Below the pieces are notes generated by a model. It saw only the letters and a program-made list of their open reading frames with translations, was not told the DNA's origin and did no database searches. Positions 1 to 11,713 of a DNA stretch of 64,000 nucleotides are shown piece by piece (within the stretch, counting starts at the first letter, position 1; each line of letters begins with the position of its first letter). A program made the translations under genes and the position numbers. The DNA comes from Didymella arachidicola. Taxonomy: Eukaryota > Ascomycota > Dothideomycetes > Pleosporales > Didymellaceae. The DNA is taken from NCBI GenBank assembly GCA_016630955.3, contig CM049988.1, forward strand, positions 620,001 through 684,000, given 5' to 3'.

Positions 1-747
1 ATTCCCTCCTCCGTTGCCTTCTCTCGGATCTTGCGCGGGTCATTCTCTCGTTGGGTGAATACGGGTGTGGCTTTGTAGGTGTTCTTCGATGGGAATGGTG
101 GGAAATGCTTCGGTATGTACGCTCGTTCTTCCTTGTCCGTTTTACCGGACAGCTCAGGGCCAAGTAATGAGTCGGTACTGATAGGCTGCGGTTCTGGAGG
201 CGCAGGTGGGTCGAAATGTGGCTGGAGTAATGACTTGGGTATTTCACCCGTGTCCATATTCTGTTCAAGAAGCCCTGAGCCGGTCAGACCAGCGTTGGCG
301 AGCGCATAAATCCAGTCGTGAGCCACCGTCTCTGTACGCCGCGAGCTGGTCATCGACATGCGCACATTTGTTAGAAACTTGGTCATGTCTGCGCTGCATT
401 AGCCACGATCTGCCGACGCGCCTAGGTGCCGTACATGAGTCGACCAGTCCTCTGAACTCTTCCAGCGCATCAGGTCGCGCGCTCTCGAAGCCTGCAGTCT
501 TGCATTGGATAGCTATTGCACGCCGTAGTTGTTGATCGTAGAAATCTTTGCTGTCGCCAAAACCAAACTCTGCGCTGATAGGGTCGACCATGTACTGCAC
601 AGGCTGCGTGTGCTGCAGCTGGTGCAGCACCTTGCGCTTCTTCAGCGGCGCGCCGTGATGGGCCAGGCCCGCTTCGTCATGGGGTCTCTTCATAGCTGCG
701 ATTGCGCCTCCGCTGCTGGCGCTAGAGGGGGAGATGAGGCCGGGCAT
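1..747 (-). CDS. TAF8: TFIID subunit TAF8 (C-terminus outside window)
   Basis: TAF8 is a histone-fold subunit of the general transcription factor TFIID and pairs with TAF10 in the nucleus. The gene runs off the left edge, so its C-terminus is missing. I start it at the ATG at 747 (MPGLISPSSASS). The longer open frame upstream has no ATG, only TTG. Exon 1 is 747..435, then a 46-bp intron 389..434 (GTACGG...GCAG), then exon 2 from 388 to the edge. Splicing joins GLVDS to YMTKFLTNVRMSM, giving a continuous histone fold (LRRAIAIQCKTAGFESARPD through TVAHDWIYALANAGL). A proline-rich segment with PHFDPPAPPEPQPIS and YIPKHFPPFPSKNTYK follows; this is the TAF8 C-terminal domain signature known from the family. 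A basic KKRK lies just before the fold. It diverges from COX9. Confidence 0.88.
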
Positions 748-1163
748 ATGCTGTACGCGCGATATGTCGGTAGGAAATGCTGTACGGGGTGCTGGTGCGC
801 AAGGTGGGGATCTAGGTGACGTCGCATGCGGTGCCCACGCGGTTGGGTGGTCGGGAACCGGAGGTGAGAGGGCGGGCGGGCGAAGTGTCTGCGGCGGCTG
901 CAAACTCGGGCGCGCGCGACAATAGCTATTGCGAAAGCGCTGCGACGCTCGGCGATCGATGGGTGCCGTCGTGGTTCCTTTCACCTGCGCGGAGACGGCA
1001 GCCTTTGAATCGCAGTTCCCCAATGTGGCTCGTGCACTGCCAAGATGGATGACAATTGGAACTCACACCACTCCGACTTCACGACCACCAGACGACCTCT
1101 ATCAGCCACCGCAACCCGCAACGCCGCTGCAAAACTCTCCACTCCCCACAAACCGACTTTGCA
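748..1163. promoter_or_regulatory. Shared divergent promoter, TAF8 / COX9
   Basis: These 416 bp separate two start codons that point away from each other, so they must hold both promoters and 5' leaders. I see no clear TATA box. Open frames that cross it lack supporting motifs and I treat them as chance. Confidence 0.5.
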
Positions 1164-1597
1164 ATGGCCTTCAAACCGATTACTGGCGTATGTGCTGCCA
1201 TTGAGCGTCTTGGGCAGCTGCGTGCAAGGGACTAATGACTGGAACAGATGCTCCGCCGTCAGGTCGTGCTCGACCTTTCCGTTGCCATGGGTGCGTCTCC
1301 GGATCTGCAAGTACCTCCAGAGCATGTTTCACGTCTGCAGCAGCTCTGGAGGGTGCATGCGCAATGTAGGGAAGCTTGGCTGACGGTCAATCGCAGGTCT
1401 TGGTGTGACCGCTGGCTACGGCTGGTGGTATGGTATGTACTTGGCAACAGCATATCCATTGCTGTGCATGGCTCGCCTCGAAATCTACGACTCAAGACTC
1501 ACGTTTTCAAGGCTACCACGTCCCCGCCGTCCGTCATCGCGACGCTTTCTACCAGAAGCTCGAGGACGAGCGTGCCGCAGCCCTTGGCCAGAAATAA
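1164..1597 (+). CDS. COX9: Cytochrome c oxidase subunit VIIa (Cox9 family)
   Basis: This is a small single-pass subunit of respiratory complex IV in the mitochondrial inner membrane. The gene is built from four tiny exons: 1164..1187, 1248..1290, 1397..1432 and 1512..1597, which total 189 nt and encode 62 residues. Introns are 60, 106 and 79 bp with GTATGT, GTGCGT and GTATGT donors. The product begins MAFKPITGMLRRQVVLDLS, has one hydrophobic segment ending GYGWWYGYHV, and a charged tail YQKLEDERAAALGQK. Yeast Cox9 has the same plan: a PITG-type start, an RR pair before the membrane segment, a WWYG-like exit and a charged tail. Length matches the family (about 60 residues). No single open frame covers it, so simple gene callers would miss it. 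Confidence 0.88.
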
Positions 1598-4500
1598 GCG
1601 ATAGAGCACCACGAAACAAGATCTCCTATGTTACGAGAATGCGAGGATGTATAGAGAACTGCCGGAGCTGGGATCAACTGTATCATAGGTGGGGTGGTCC
1701 CCCGAAGGCATGCCAAATCGATGTCAGCCAAGTCAACAAACGCCAGTCTCGTCCCACTGCTGCAATTCTGATCTTTCACAACTTTTACTCCCGGGAACAG
1801 CTCGCCCTTTGATATTTCATCCAGTCGCCCTACTAATACATTGTTTCCAGTCCCGCATTTGCGGAAGACAGTCGATGCATCTGTTCTTCGACAGAGCGTA
1901 CCACAAAGACGCCAGTCGAGCGATATGGGGACGTGAGTACCTCGTGTGAAAGCCGAGTCTGCGTTTGTTAGGAAGAACGTCGGGAAGATCCAGCGCCAGT
2001 TCCATCTCAGTCGCCTCCGCTCTGGTTTCGCAGTCAACGTCTTGATGCAGCTGACTATCGATGTCTTACCAACTCGAAGAGCCCCAGTGCAGAGCAGACG
2101 GCCTCTGGCGGATTTACCGCTGGAGTGTTTCCATCGAAGACATAGAGACGTCGAGTTTTCTTGTATCAGATACGGACGAGTCCTCGTTGGTCCGCAAAGT
2201 AGGGGTCCGTTGCTTGAAGACCGGTGGTACTTCGGTAGGCAATGCACCCACACTGACTGTGATGATATCGCAGAGATCACAAGCCTCTCTCAACAAGTAC
2301 CGGAGGTTCCGGGGCTGAGACAACATCTCCACGTCCCCTCGCATCCGTGCTCAATGGACTCTACAAGGTTGCCCTTCCTGCTGCAGAAACCTTGAATATC
2401 AGCAGCGGCCCTTTAGAACAGAGGGATGGTGATTGGCATCGCTTTGGTAGTCAGAGTGTGCTGCGACGCAAGAGTACCGATGACCGACATGGCCAGCTCA
2501 GCCCCAAAAGCATACAAGCACTCGCTTTTGCATACGAGGGAGTGCGTTGAAGTCTTTGAGCAGAGCGATGTGTGTTTCAGCTTACCGCTCCCTACAGAGA
2601 TCAACTTGTCTCAATTGCGATGCGTGTTGCATCTGTCAACTGTCGTCAGCTATTGTCGCATTAAGGCGTAAGCGAGACGATAAACGCGACCGATCAAGAC
2701 CACACTGCAATTTTTCAATACATAGCAAAGCCAGCCCAATAGAAAAGGGCCAGAAAAGGGTCAGCAACAGTGAAATTATAGCAAAGAAAACACTATAACA
2801 TCCCTGGATCTTCGGCCCAAAGTGTGATGATATTGTTAGGAGACAGGGTCTAGGATGATCCTCGTGAAGGATGGCGAAATGACCGATTCCTAGAACGGAA
2901 GCGCAGGCGTGTTGGCGATCATGGCGTTCCTTGGACACGGGTTTGCAGGTCGCTGCCAAGCACGATCGACCAGAACACAGCCTGCGACTGCGCGAGGAAT
3001 CGAGGGGAGCGACTTGTACGAGGTGGAGAATTAGCCTTCGCTGTCAGCTGAATACACGACAGCTGTTTTATGAGGTGTGCTGGCAGCTCAAGCTTCGGGA
3101 TGCTGGTCAGTGGTCACCAACAGGCGGCATGGCTAGTGAGTTACGGGTGCGGCTACGGGCTTTAGTGGAGCTGCAGCGAGCTAGGCCAACGGTTGATTAA
3201 CGCAACCACCAGCGTGATGTTTGAGGGGATCCGGGCTGTCACAGCATCCGTTTGCCTTTAAAGCTTGCGATAAACTCGGCTTCGAAACAGTCTGCTATCA
3301 GCAGAGATGTGCGAAGGCTTTGAAAATGCTGACGTGACGAAGAGCCTCGTAGCAGGGCCTGGAGCCTGGAGTGGCTACAACGGCTATTTTGCGCTAGCAG
3401 AAAGCGCCGAACGGACCTCATCGCTCGGCGCGACCAGCGCTCATCGTCTGCAGTGCGAGAATGCTTCCCTGCGAGAATGCTTCCCTGCGAGAATGCTTCC
3501 CTACAAGTGACAACTGCTGAGCAGAGCGCGAGGAGGACGCTTTCGAAGGCAAAAGCGGTGGTGCCTTTTGACCTCATCACGAGACTGGGGCAGCAGAACA
3601 GATGCGGCTAGCATGCAGATGGCGTCCTCCGGGGCGTCTTGCGCTCCTTCGATTGGGCGGCGCGCTCATGAAACAACCCATCCTCGAGCTTCAAGCGCCA
3701 GGTCAGAGTTGCTGCAAATGCGAGACGAGCCCAAAGAAGCTTTCGAGATTGTGCTTTGAATAGTGTGCGCTGCAGAGAAGGGCACAAATGCAGAGTCAGG
3801 CCCGGGCGGAGCTGACCAGGGCACTCACATGCCCTGGTGTGTTCAGAGTGGACCCTTGCAATGAGTGTGACGAGGCAATCGAATTATCGAAACCAGCACC
3901 GCGCTGCCTTTTTCTTTCGCCTGCAAGACTGCTGCCTCTGTTGAAGACTGAAGACTACTATTGCGTCTCTTGGTCCCTACGATCAGCGCAACAGGCTTGA
4001 GCGCAACGAAATCACCTGGGTGACAGCTGTTCGGGGTTGTGTCCATTTCCACGCACCCTGGTCGTGGCTTTCCAGTAGTCTGGCGTCCACCGCCGCTGCA
4101 TCTATCCTCACCGCGAACCTCTCCGTCCTGTCTTCCATAGCCTAGAGGCCCGCTGCAAGCATCTTTCCCTGCCCTTCCTCCTCGCCTGTGCCTTTTGGAC
4201 GCGCTGCAAGCAGAGACTTTGCAGCGACCTGCCTGTTGCGCACTGCATCCGGGCACTACGATTGGGAGATCCGCGACACCGCCCTGCCGCTCAGCGTCGA
4301 TCACTTTCAGCAGCGTCCTGCGACCTGCGCAGTCCCGCAAACCTCACTCGACGCTCCTCGACAGCACCTCTGCCCACCCTCTGCTCGTGGTGACTGCTGG
4401 CGACCTTCTGGCCACTGTGTGTGCTAGGTCTGCTCGCCGTCGCGACAAGTCGCCGCACATCGCATTGCTTTTCCCGCGCTGTCTTGACGGGCGCCCGACT

Positions 4501-4684
4501 CGACCGCCGACACGCAGCCTTCGACATTCAGCACCACGCCCGCCACGAACCTCTCGACCACCGGCCACCTGCATGCGTATTGCTAACTTTTGGTTTTGCG
4601 GTCCCGCACTGCGCTGTCCACCTTGTCGACTCCAGACTTAATCCTACGACATAGACGGCTCGTCACCGCCGCGCGCCCGCCATC
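1598..4684. other. Gene-poor interval upstream of MED15
   Basis: This 3.1-kb stretch has no gene I can support. Open frames occur on both strands near 1620-2400, including a 243-codon minus frame (1549..2280) that lacks an ATG start and known motifs, overlaps the COX9 3' end and has other frames open beside it. A weak hydrophobic minus frame lies at 2636..2959. A three-copy 16-bp repeat lies at 3454..3501. The last 500 bp or so are pyrimidine-rich and probably hold the MED15 promoter and leader. Confidence 0.5.
3454..3501. repeat. Perfect 16-bp tandem repeat, three copies
   Basis: The unit TGCGAGAATGCTTCCC occurs at 3454..3469, 3470..3485 and 3486..3501 without a mismatch. It lies in non-coding DNA. 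Perfect identity suggests recent slippage. Confidence 0.9.
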
Positions 4685-6856
4685 ATGCAGATGAACAACC
4701 CCCAGATGCAGATGAATAATGGCATGGCCCGCCAAGGGCAGCCGGGCGGTGCAAACTACAACCACTTCGTGAATCACTTCCGCACCCAGCAGCAACAAGG
4801 CAAGATACCCCAGGGATGGCAACAGTCTGTAGCACCCGAGGAGCGAGGCCAGCTCGCCTTCCAGTTCTTCACCCAGTACCGCCTTCTCAAGCCAGATGGG
4901 CCAGAGCTCGAGACTATGCGCACCTCGCTCCAGTTTGAGAACCAGGTCTTCGTCCAGGCGCAGACAAAGGACCAGTATGTCTCAAACATCAAGCAGAAAC
5001 TGCAGCACTTGACAGCTGCACGGCAGCAGCAGTCACAGCGCATGCAGCCCAATCTTGGAAACATGAACATGCCCATGAACGGCATGAACCCGGGCCAGAT
5101 GAATATGATGGGCCAAGCTGGTCCTCAGGGTATGCGACAAGGCACACCGCAGCAGTTCAACCAAGGTTTTCCCAACTCTCAACTCCAACGGCCGATGCAA
5201 ATATCCCCGGTACCCATGGCTCAACAAGGATCAAACATGGGCATGAACGTTGGCACCCCCAACCTCAACCAGGGTCAACAAAACCAACAGGCCAACGTTC
5301 AGCAACAACCCCCAAGAGTGCCTCAGCCACAAGACAACCAAATCATCAATGGAGTAGCCAAGAAAATGATGGAAACGTGCGCGCCTGAAATCCGTCAAAG
5401 GTTCCAAATGGATGTCAATCAATACACGGAAGAGAAGAAGCAACAGATTCATGCACAAGGCATGGATCCTCTTTTCCATCGCTTCCGCACCCACGCCGAG
5501 ATGCTATACAGAAGTGGCAAACTCAACCTCGGAGGCCTCCAGCAACAACGCGCGAACCCGGCAGGTGGGCAGCAGGTATCTCAGCCCAATCAGATGCAGG
5601 GTCAGCCGGCCAATATGGCCCAACGACAGTCCAACCCTGCCTTCGATTTTAACGCAATCACGGACCAACAACTAGGAGCTGTGAGACTTCAGGATTCTGG
5701 CGCAGAAGTCGTCCCTGCTAGCAACAACAATGCTGCTCAGATGAATGCCTTCGGACAAGCCGGTCAACCACAGAATGCGGCTATGGCTCAAAGACAGGCG
5801 GCTCAAGCTGCATTCCAACAGAGCCTCCAGCGTCAGGCCAATGCTTCCCAGATCCAAGTGGCGCAGGCTCAAGCGCAACAACAGGCGCAGGCTCAAGCTC
5901 GCGCTCAAATCGACCAACAACAGAGGGCTCAACAAGCAGCGATGCAGAGAAATCAAAATCAGCTACTGCAAGGGCAGGTCGGCGGTCTCAATCTTCCACC
6001 AGGATCGCAGCCGAGCCCGGCTATGTCGATGCTGAACAGGCCAATGAACCCCCCCGGCCCACAAGGTTCACCCAACCCGCAGCAGCGACCGCCGCAAGCG
6101 CATGTACCGCAGATGACGCCTCAGCCAGGTCAAGGGCAAACCGAGCAAGTATCTGCGCTACTGCGAGAGGCACAACAGAGGTCCGCTGCTGCTGCGGCTC
6201 TTAGTCAGTCTCAGGGGCCTCTGACTGATGCTGCGCGATTGGCTATGATGCCGAAGGATCTCGAGCCGCACGCGCAGCAACAACTGCTCAAGGTCCCAGA
6301 ACAGAACTTCCGCCAGATTCTGGCCAACTACATGACCACCCAGCGTAGGAACCAAGCGATGCAGAACGGGTTGCTGCCTGGTGGACCTGGAACTCCAGGT
6401 CAACGCGGCATGCTTCCCTTCAACCAACAGCAAGGCATGCAACCTGGCATGGCTGGACAGATGATGGGACCAAATGGGATGCCTAACATGGCCAACATGG
6501 GTAACATGACTCGTCCCGGAATGAACCTTGGTCAACAGACGCCTGGTCTTCCTGGCGGCCAACCCCAGCAAGGCCGTCCCAATATGCTCACACCGCAACG
6601 TATGCAGGCTGCACAGCAGATGCTTCAACAGAACCCCGGTATAATCGCCAGCACCGATGGTCGCCCGTTTCCTCCGGAGGTAGTGGGTCCACACATCAGA
6701 CAAAGCCTGCCACCGGACGTTAAGAGCTGGGGCCAGCTTAAGCAGTGGGCTCAGCAGAATCCAAACATAATAACTCCTGGTGAGACACAGAAGCTGCTTG
6801 TGCTTCAAGTGATCCACTTTCAGAACATGCTGCAGCAACAGCAAGCACAACGGCAG

Positions 6857-6894
<38 letters not shown>

Positions 6895-9379
6895 GCAGCA
6901 ACAGCAGCAACAGCAGCAACAGCAACATCAACAACAAATGAATGGCACTGCTCCGCAGCCCAACATCCCTGCTGGTATGGCACCGCCTGCCCCAATGACA
7001 CCAGGCCAAGGGCAAGCCAGGATATCACAGCAGGCATTGAACATGGCCAGCGTTCAAGTCACGGATCACGAGATGCAGATCTTCCGACAGAAGATCGGTC
7101 AGGCTCAGCCTCAGCTCCTCCAGTTGAGTCCTGATCAGTTGCGTCAATACATCGTAAGGACCAAAATGCAGAATCGTCAGCAACATCATCAGCAGCAATT
7201 GCTTGCTCAACAACAGCAACAACAGCGAAATCTGTTGCAGCAACAACAACAACAACAGCAGCAGCAGCAGCAGCAGCAGCCGCCACCACCCGCTCAGCAG
7301 CCAAACCGTCCCCCAACCGCTCAACCTCCACCTACGCCGCAACCCAAGCCAGTCGCCCGACCACAACAACCCTCGCAGCCTGCAGTCAATGTTAATAAGA
7401 GCCTGAAGCGGCCTAATGAAGATTCTACCGAGGGCAACGCGGATCAATCTGGCGGCAACGCGGCACCGCAAGCTCCTATGGTGCCTCAGAGGCCGATTCA
7501 CAACCTTACACAAGAGCAAATGTCGAAACTCACACCGCAGCAACAAGCTGCAGTCAAGGCACAGCTTCTCAAGGCTCAAGATGCGTCCAACGCTGCCAAC
7601 GACAAAGGACCTCAGCAGCGCCCAACCCCCAACTATGATGAGGTTCGTACCAAAATGATGGATCCTGTCAGAATCCAGAAGCTGAACGCCATGATGGCTG
7701 AGATCGAGAAATCGCTGCCTCCTGGTCAAGCAACTCAGATTCCCCAGCCAATACGCGCGCAACTGCAGGCAACAATCGTAAAGAATGTTCCACAGTTCAA
7801 GAAGATCGAATTTTGCCTTCGCGCCTTCTCCGCAACATACGAGGGTAATGGCAACTCCGAGAGCGTTATGCGCTCAGTCATGGCCGCGCGGTGCTTGCTG
7901 TTCCGAGAGATCAATACCGAGACCGGGATGCTGAACGATTCAGTCACCCTGTCGGTAGATGGATTTAAGGCTCACCTTCGTGCCATCCTCAACTTTGTTA
8001 CCAAGATTGTGCAGCAGATGACGCAGGCGCAACAGGCCCAGAATGCCAATGCACAGCCAGATCAGCAACAACCGCAACCTGGCGCTGAGCTCGCGACACC
8101 TCCAGCTCAGTTGAATGCCGCCAATCTCAAGCAGCACACTGAGTCCCACCAGCGAGGATCCAAGGCTCCTCAAGCTCCTACCACTGACCGACCGCCCTTT
8201 CCTCTTGGTGGTGGACAGTCTCCAAGCGGGGCTCCCAAGTATTTCGACGAAGCCCCCAGGCCCATCTCGCTTGTCCTGCCAGACAAGAAGCGCGCAAGAG
8301 TGGACGGCGGTAGTGCGAGCTCGACGCCAGGACCCCGGCCCTCGCCTCGCATGGGCGGTGGTAAGGGCAATTCGCCTGAGCTCAAACGACAGCCGGCTCC
8401 TGACAAGCAAATGCCTCAGAAGCCGACGTTCAAGTGCAAAGAGGCCATCTGCGAATACTCTGTTCGGGGATTTGAGACGCAGCACGAGCTGGAGGCCCAC
8501 ATCAGCATCGCCCACACTGTGCACGAGAACCCTCTTCAGTATGCCCTTGATTCTATGGCGGACTACTTGGATGTGGACGCAAAGACTGGTGAACCCAAGG
8601 TTGACACTTCGAAGCCGACTGCAAAGCCCGACCCTGCCCCTGCTGCTGCAGCTCAGCGTGCGCCCGCGCAACTTATCAAGACTGAACAAGGCGCCGCACA
8701 GGCAGCTTCGACTCCCTCAGGTCTACACACCGGTGCCACGCCTATGGCGCGGATACCGACACAAACTGGTATCAGGAATTCGCCATCGGCCAACTTGCTC
8801 AAGACACCACAGGCAATGGCCAAGGTAGCTACGTCCAGCACCGGAGCTGTGAAGCCAACGCCTACGAGCGCTGCGAAGCCGGCGTCGAAGGAGCCTGCTC
8901 CCGCTGCCGTAGCTGAGCCAGAGAAGACACAGGATCTGCAACCCATGATCCCTACGTCACTTCTCGACTACTCATATGAAGAGACATTTGCTACTCTTGA
9001 TGCCAACGGTCCCTTCACCGTACTCGACCTGAAGGACGTCGATAAAACCTGGGCAACGCGATCGCGGCCAAGCTCACCAACAGAGACGCCCGACTCGTCC
9101 TCGAAGGACACACCGTCTACGCGCCAATCGGACATTTCTGAGACGGACAACCTGGTCATCAACATCGACGTTGACATGCCGGACGCTTGGATGATGCCCA
9201 TGAACGGCGACGCGCTACCACTCGATATGCAGCTGTCGGACGACTTACATACGCTCGGTGTGTCTCTACCACCCATGGACAGCGACGAGATGATGCTGTT
9301 CCCTTCCTTACTTGATTTTGAGGCCGTGGAGAAGCAGATGGATGGCAGTCTAGCTGGGCTGGATGCCGGCATCTACTAA
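4685..9379 (+). CDS. MED15: Mediator complex subunit 15 (Gal11-like)
   Basis: This is one uninterrupted 1,564-residue frame. MED15 sits in the Mediator tail and binds transcriptional activators. Residues of about 26-115 form a KIX-like three-helix domain (KIPQGWQQSVAPEERGQ, then YVSNIKQKLQHL), the activator-docking module of the family. Long Q/N/P/M-rich low-complexity DNA follows. Pure Q tracts of 24 and 14 residues are encoded at 6854..6925 and 7238..7279. A conserved helical block near residues 985-1110 contains MDPVRIQKLNAMMAEIEKSL and NFVTKIVQQM. Near residue 1250 a zinc-finger-like FKCKEAICEYS...HELEAHISIAH has two Cys and two His in the right order. The C-terminus is acidic (DNLVINIDVDMPDAWMM), as expected for a Mediator or activator surface. 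The start is the first in-frame ATG after a leader without other in-frame ATGs. Confidence 0.88.
6854..6925 (+). repeat. Polyglutamine tract 1 in MED15 (24 codons)
   Basis: Twenty-four consecutive Gln codons mix CAG and CAA, and a His-interrupted QQQ continues beyond. The mixture should slow slippage compared with a pure CAG run. Length may still vary between strains. Confidence 0.9.
7238..7279 (+). repeat. Polyglutamine tract 2 in MED15 (14 codons)
   Basis: Fourteen Gln codons: a CAA-rich first half and a purer CAG second half, then a proline-rich linker. The pure CAG half is the most slippage-prone coding DNA in the window. Confidence 0.9.
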
Positions 9380-11248
9380 TCTCTTCGCCTGCACGTTGCT
9401 GTCTTCGGACATGTTGCACAGACATTTAGACGTTTCATCCCTGATTTCATGTACCATCGTTTACACCACTACCGCAGCGTTCCTCTATTTGTTGTTTTAT
9501 TGCTTGCGATGGGGTTCTGCATGGCGCATTGGATCTTGCCGCCTTGCTTATCAAGGTTGTAGCCACGGCGCCACACGAGAGGGAAAACGTCATTATGTGC
9601 CTTATGAGGGCCTGGTTGTGGACACTTATACCCTACTTGCTGCCTTCTCCTGTCGTTTCGGGATGGGTCTGAAGCGTTCTGATATACAACGAAGTCATGT
9701 GCACCTTCACCCGCCCTCGCTTCGTGATGGTTAGACAAAAAGTGATGTGAGCATTACAACGACGACAATGGTCCGCATCTCGAAGAGATTGCGCAACCGC
9801 ACCGATGCAGAAGCATTTGTCACTGCGTCCAGACGAGTCTCATCTCATACCCTCAAGACCTTTGGAGGTCTCAGACTCTCAGACCCGCCCCGAAGACTCC
9901 CTGCGCCGTGTGCTTGGGTTCATGTAAATTTACTCGGGACGAACAAGTCCCCCTTCCGCAACCAGACGGAAGCAGCCTGACAGACCCAGCGATCTACACG
10001 GAGCGACCCAGCACTCCTGCCCAGGTCAACATCGGTGGTACGCGTGGTAATCGACATGTCATGACAAGCTCTAGAATATGGACGAGTACCACGGTTCACA
10101 GCGACACCGTGTAAGCGCAGCGTTTGCAGCACGCTTCTGCGTTGTGCATCCGGGGGGACTGCGTAAAGGGATATTTTATCGCCTCCCACGCACGTCGTCC
10201 TTGCCGCCATCACAAATCAAACCCTATTGAAACACAGCTCCCGCCGTAGCAGGCGTGCCGAAATTTTCAGCAGTGACCTCACGGCGCAGGGGTGCGCGAT
10301 CCTGGCAGGACACGCGAGGTTGACGCAGGGCCATGCTGGACTTGCCGTATGCGTGCAGCCGCATCTTCTAGCGCGGAACATTCCAAGGGCGCGCCGGGGC
10401 TGCGGCGCGCTAGGCGGTGGCGAGGGCTGCTGTTCTCGGCGGGCTGCATGGTAGGACGGCGAGCTGTGGTTTGTTTGGTTGAATGCAGCGGGTTGGTGGC
10501 CGCGTTCAAGGCGGAGGCCTTGGCGGGTGAGGCCAGGAATGTGTTCCGCTGCGAGACGTGTGAAGAGACGCAGTGCAGTGCTGTGCAGTGCAGTGCAACG
10601 TGCAACGTGCAACGGCTACATTCCATTATTTCTTCGCGGACGCCGGGCGTGCGAGGAGTCTGTACGGCGGCTCACACGAGCTGCAAGGACGTGGAGACTG
10701 GCGTCCTGGATGGTGCGAGAGGGTGGAGGGTGTTTCTTTGTTGGAAATGGTTGGGAACGGCAGGTTTGCTTTTGGCAAGGCCGTGTTCACGCTTTGGTTC
10801 GCTGAACACGAGCGAGTGCGGTCTCGGGCCAGGCGAAGGGAACGAGATGCGGATGGCGTACCGCCCAGTGTGTATACCGTCGTCTGTGCTACCACTGTGA
10901 CTGCTGGCTCCTGACGCCGTCAAGACCGCTTTCCAGAAGTCAGGCGCCCAACACCAGAGATCTGATGCTTTCGGTTAGGGGGTGGGTCTGGGGTAGCGGC
11001 TGAGGAGATCTCCAGGGCTTTCTGTGGCACCCGCCAGAGCGAGCCTGAAGGCTTGGTAACGAGGGCCTCTCGGTTGGCTTGCCGAGCGGGCACGACGATT
11101 GACAGATGGGAATTGTGGCGCTCTGGTTGGCGAGGTGGATGTATCGATTGCTGGTCACGCGAGAGCCTGTGAATCAGATTTGGCAAGTGCTTCGACAGCT
11201 TCTGTAGGACAAGGCGGTGGATACACTATCTACAACCATGTTCACGCA
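9380..11248. other. Intergenic region between MED15 and the DUF7704 gene
   Basis: These 1.9 kb contain the MED15 3' UTR and, as the two genes converge, the 3' end of the DUF7704 gene. Several open frames near 10.2-10.9 kb overlap on both strands, begin at non-ATG codons and carry no motif. A short GTGCAGTGC/GTGCAAC microrepeat lies near 10571..10613. I see nothing else. Confidence 0.5.
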
Positions 11249-11713
11249 TCAAGCATTCTTCAGACCGGGAGGGCGTCTTCCGTCGAAACCAATGCCTAGC
11301 AGCATGCAGATGCGCGTCAGCGCGAGGAAGTAGACCCATGCGACATTGCCCCAATCGATGGCGTTCCAGTTCCACCACTGCAGGAATGCTCTGGAGAAGC
11401 CCAGCGGCAGGACCGAGTACAGATGGCCGACGTCTGCAATGAGCAGCACGGTGATGAGGGACCTCCACACGCTGTGCTCGGACGTGGCGCGCAGAACGAG
11501 CGCCTCGGTCAGAGCAAGGCCGAGATACAGGTTGGCCAACTGAGTCAGCACAATGGATGTTGAGAGGGGCACTACGCTGGGGGCACTGGGGGCGTGGGTG
11601 AGAGACAGGTAGGCCGACTGGAAGCAGAAGGCCGACACGGCGCCTGCGAGGATGGAGACGGGCTCGAGGTACAGGAAGACCAGGCGGTAGAAGACGGGAA
11701 TGGTTTGGGCCAT
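11249..11713 (-). CDS. DUF7704-type integral membrane protein
   Basis: A single exon encodes 154 residues, starting at the ATG at 11713. Four hydrophobic segments are visible, roughly residues 8-32, 50-74, 84-106 and 120-140. The order and the motifs YRLVFLYLEPVSILAGA near the N-terminus and FLQWWNWNAIDWGNVAWVYF near the third and fourth segments match the fungal DUF7704 family. Its biochemical role is unknown. The tail is short and basic (GFDGRRPPGLKNA). It diverges from the F-box gene across 0.9 kb. Confidence 0.75.
   Translation of the reverse strand: MAQTIPVFYRLVFLYLEPVSILAGAVSAFCFQSAYLSLTHAPSAPSVVPLSTSIVLTQLANLYLGLALTEALVLRATSEHSVWRSLITVLLIADVGHLYSVLPLGFSRAFLQWWNWNAIDWGNVAWVYFLALTRICMLLGIGFDGRRPPGLKNA

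Noticed and set aside
1549..2280. 243-codon minus frame between COX9 and MED15
   Set aside because: It overlaps the COX9 3' end, starts at a non-ATG codon and has no motif. Neighbouring frames are equally open, and trial splicing gave no recognisable protein.
6158..7762. Minus-strand poly-Leu/poly-Val frames across MED15
   Set aside because: They are the reverse reading of CAG/CAA repeats and are not independent genes.
10292..10900. 202-codon plus frame downstream of MED15
   Set aside because: GTG start, Cys/Ala/Arg-rich composition from local repeats, and overlapping minus frames of similar length.
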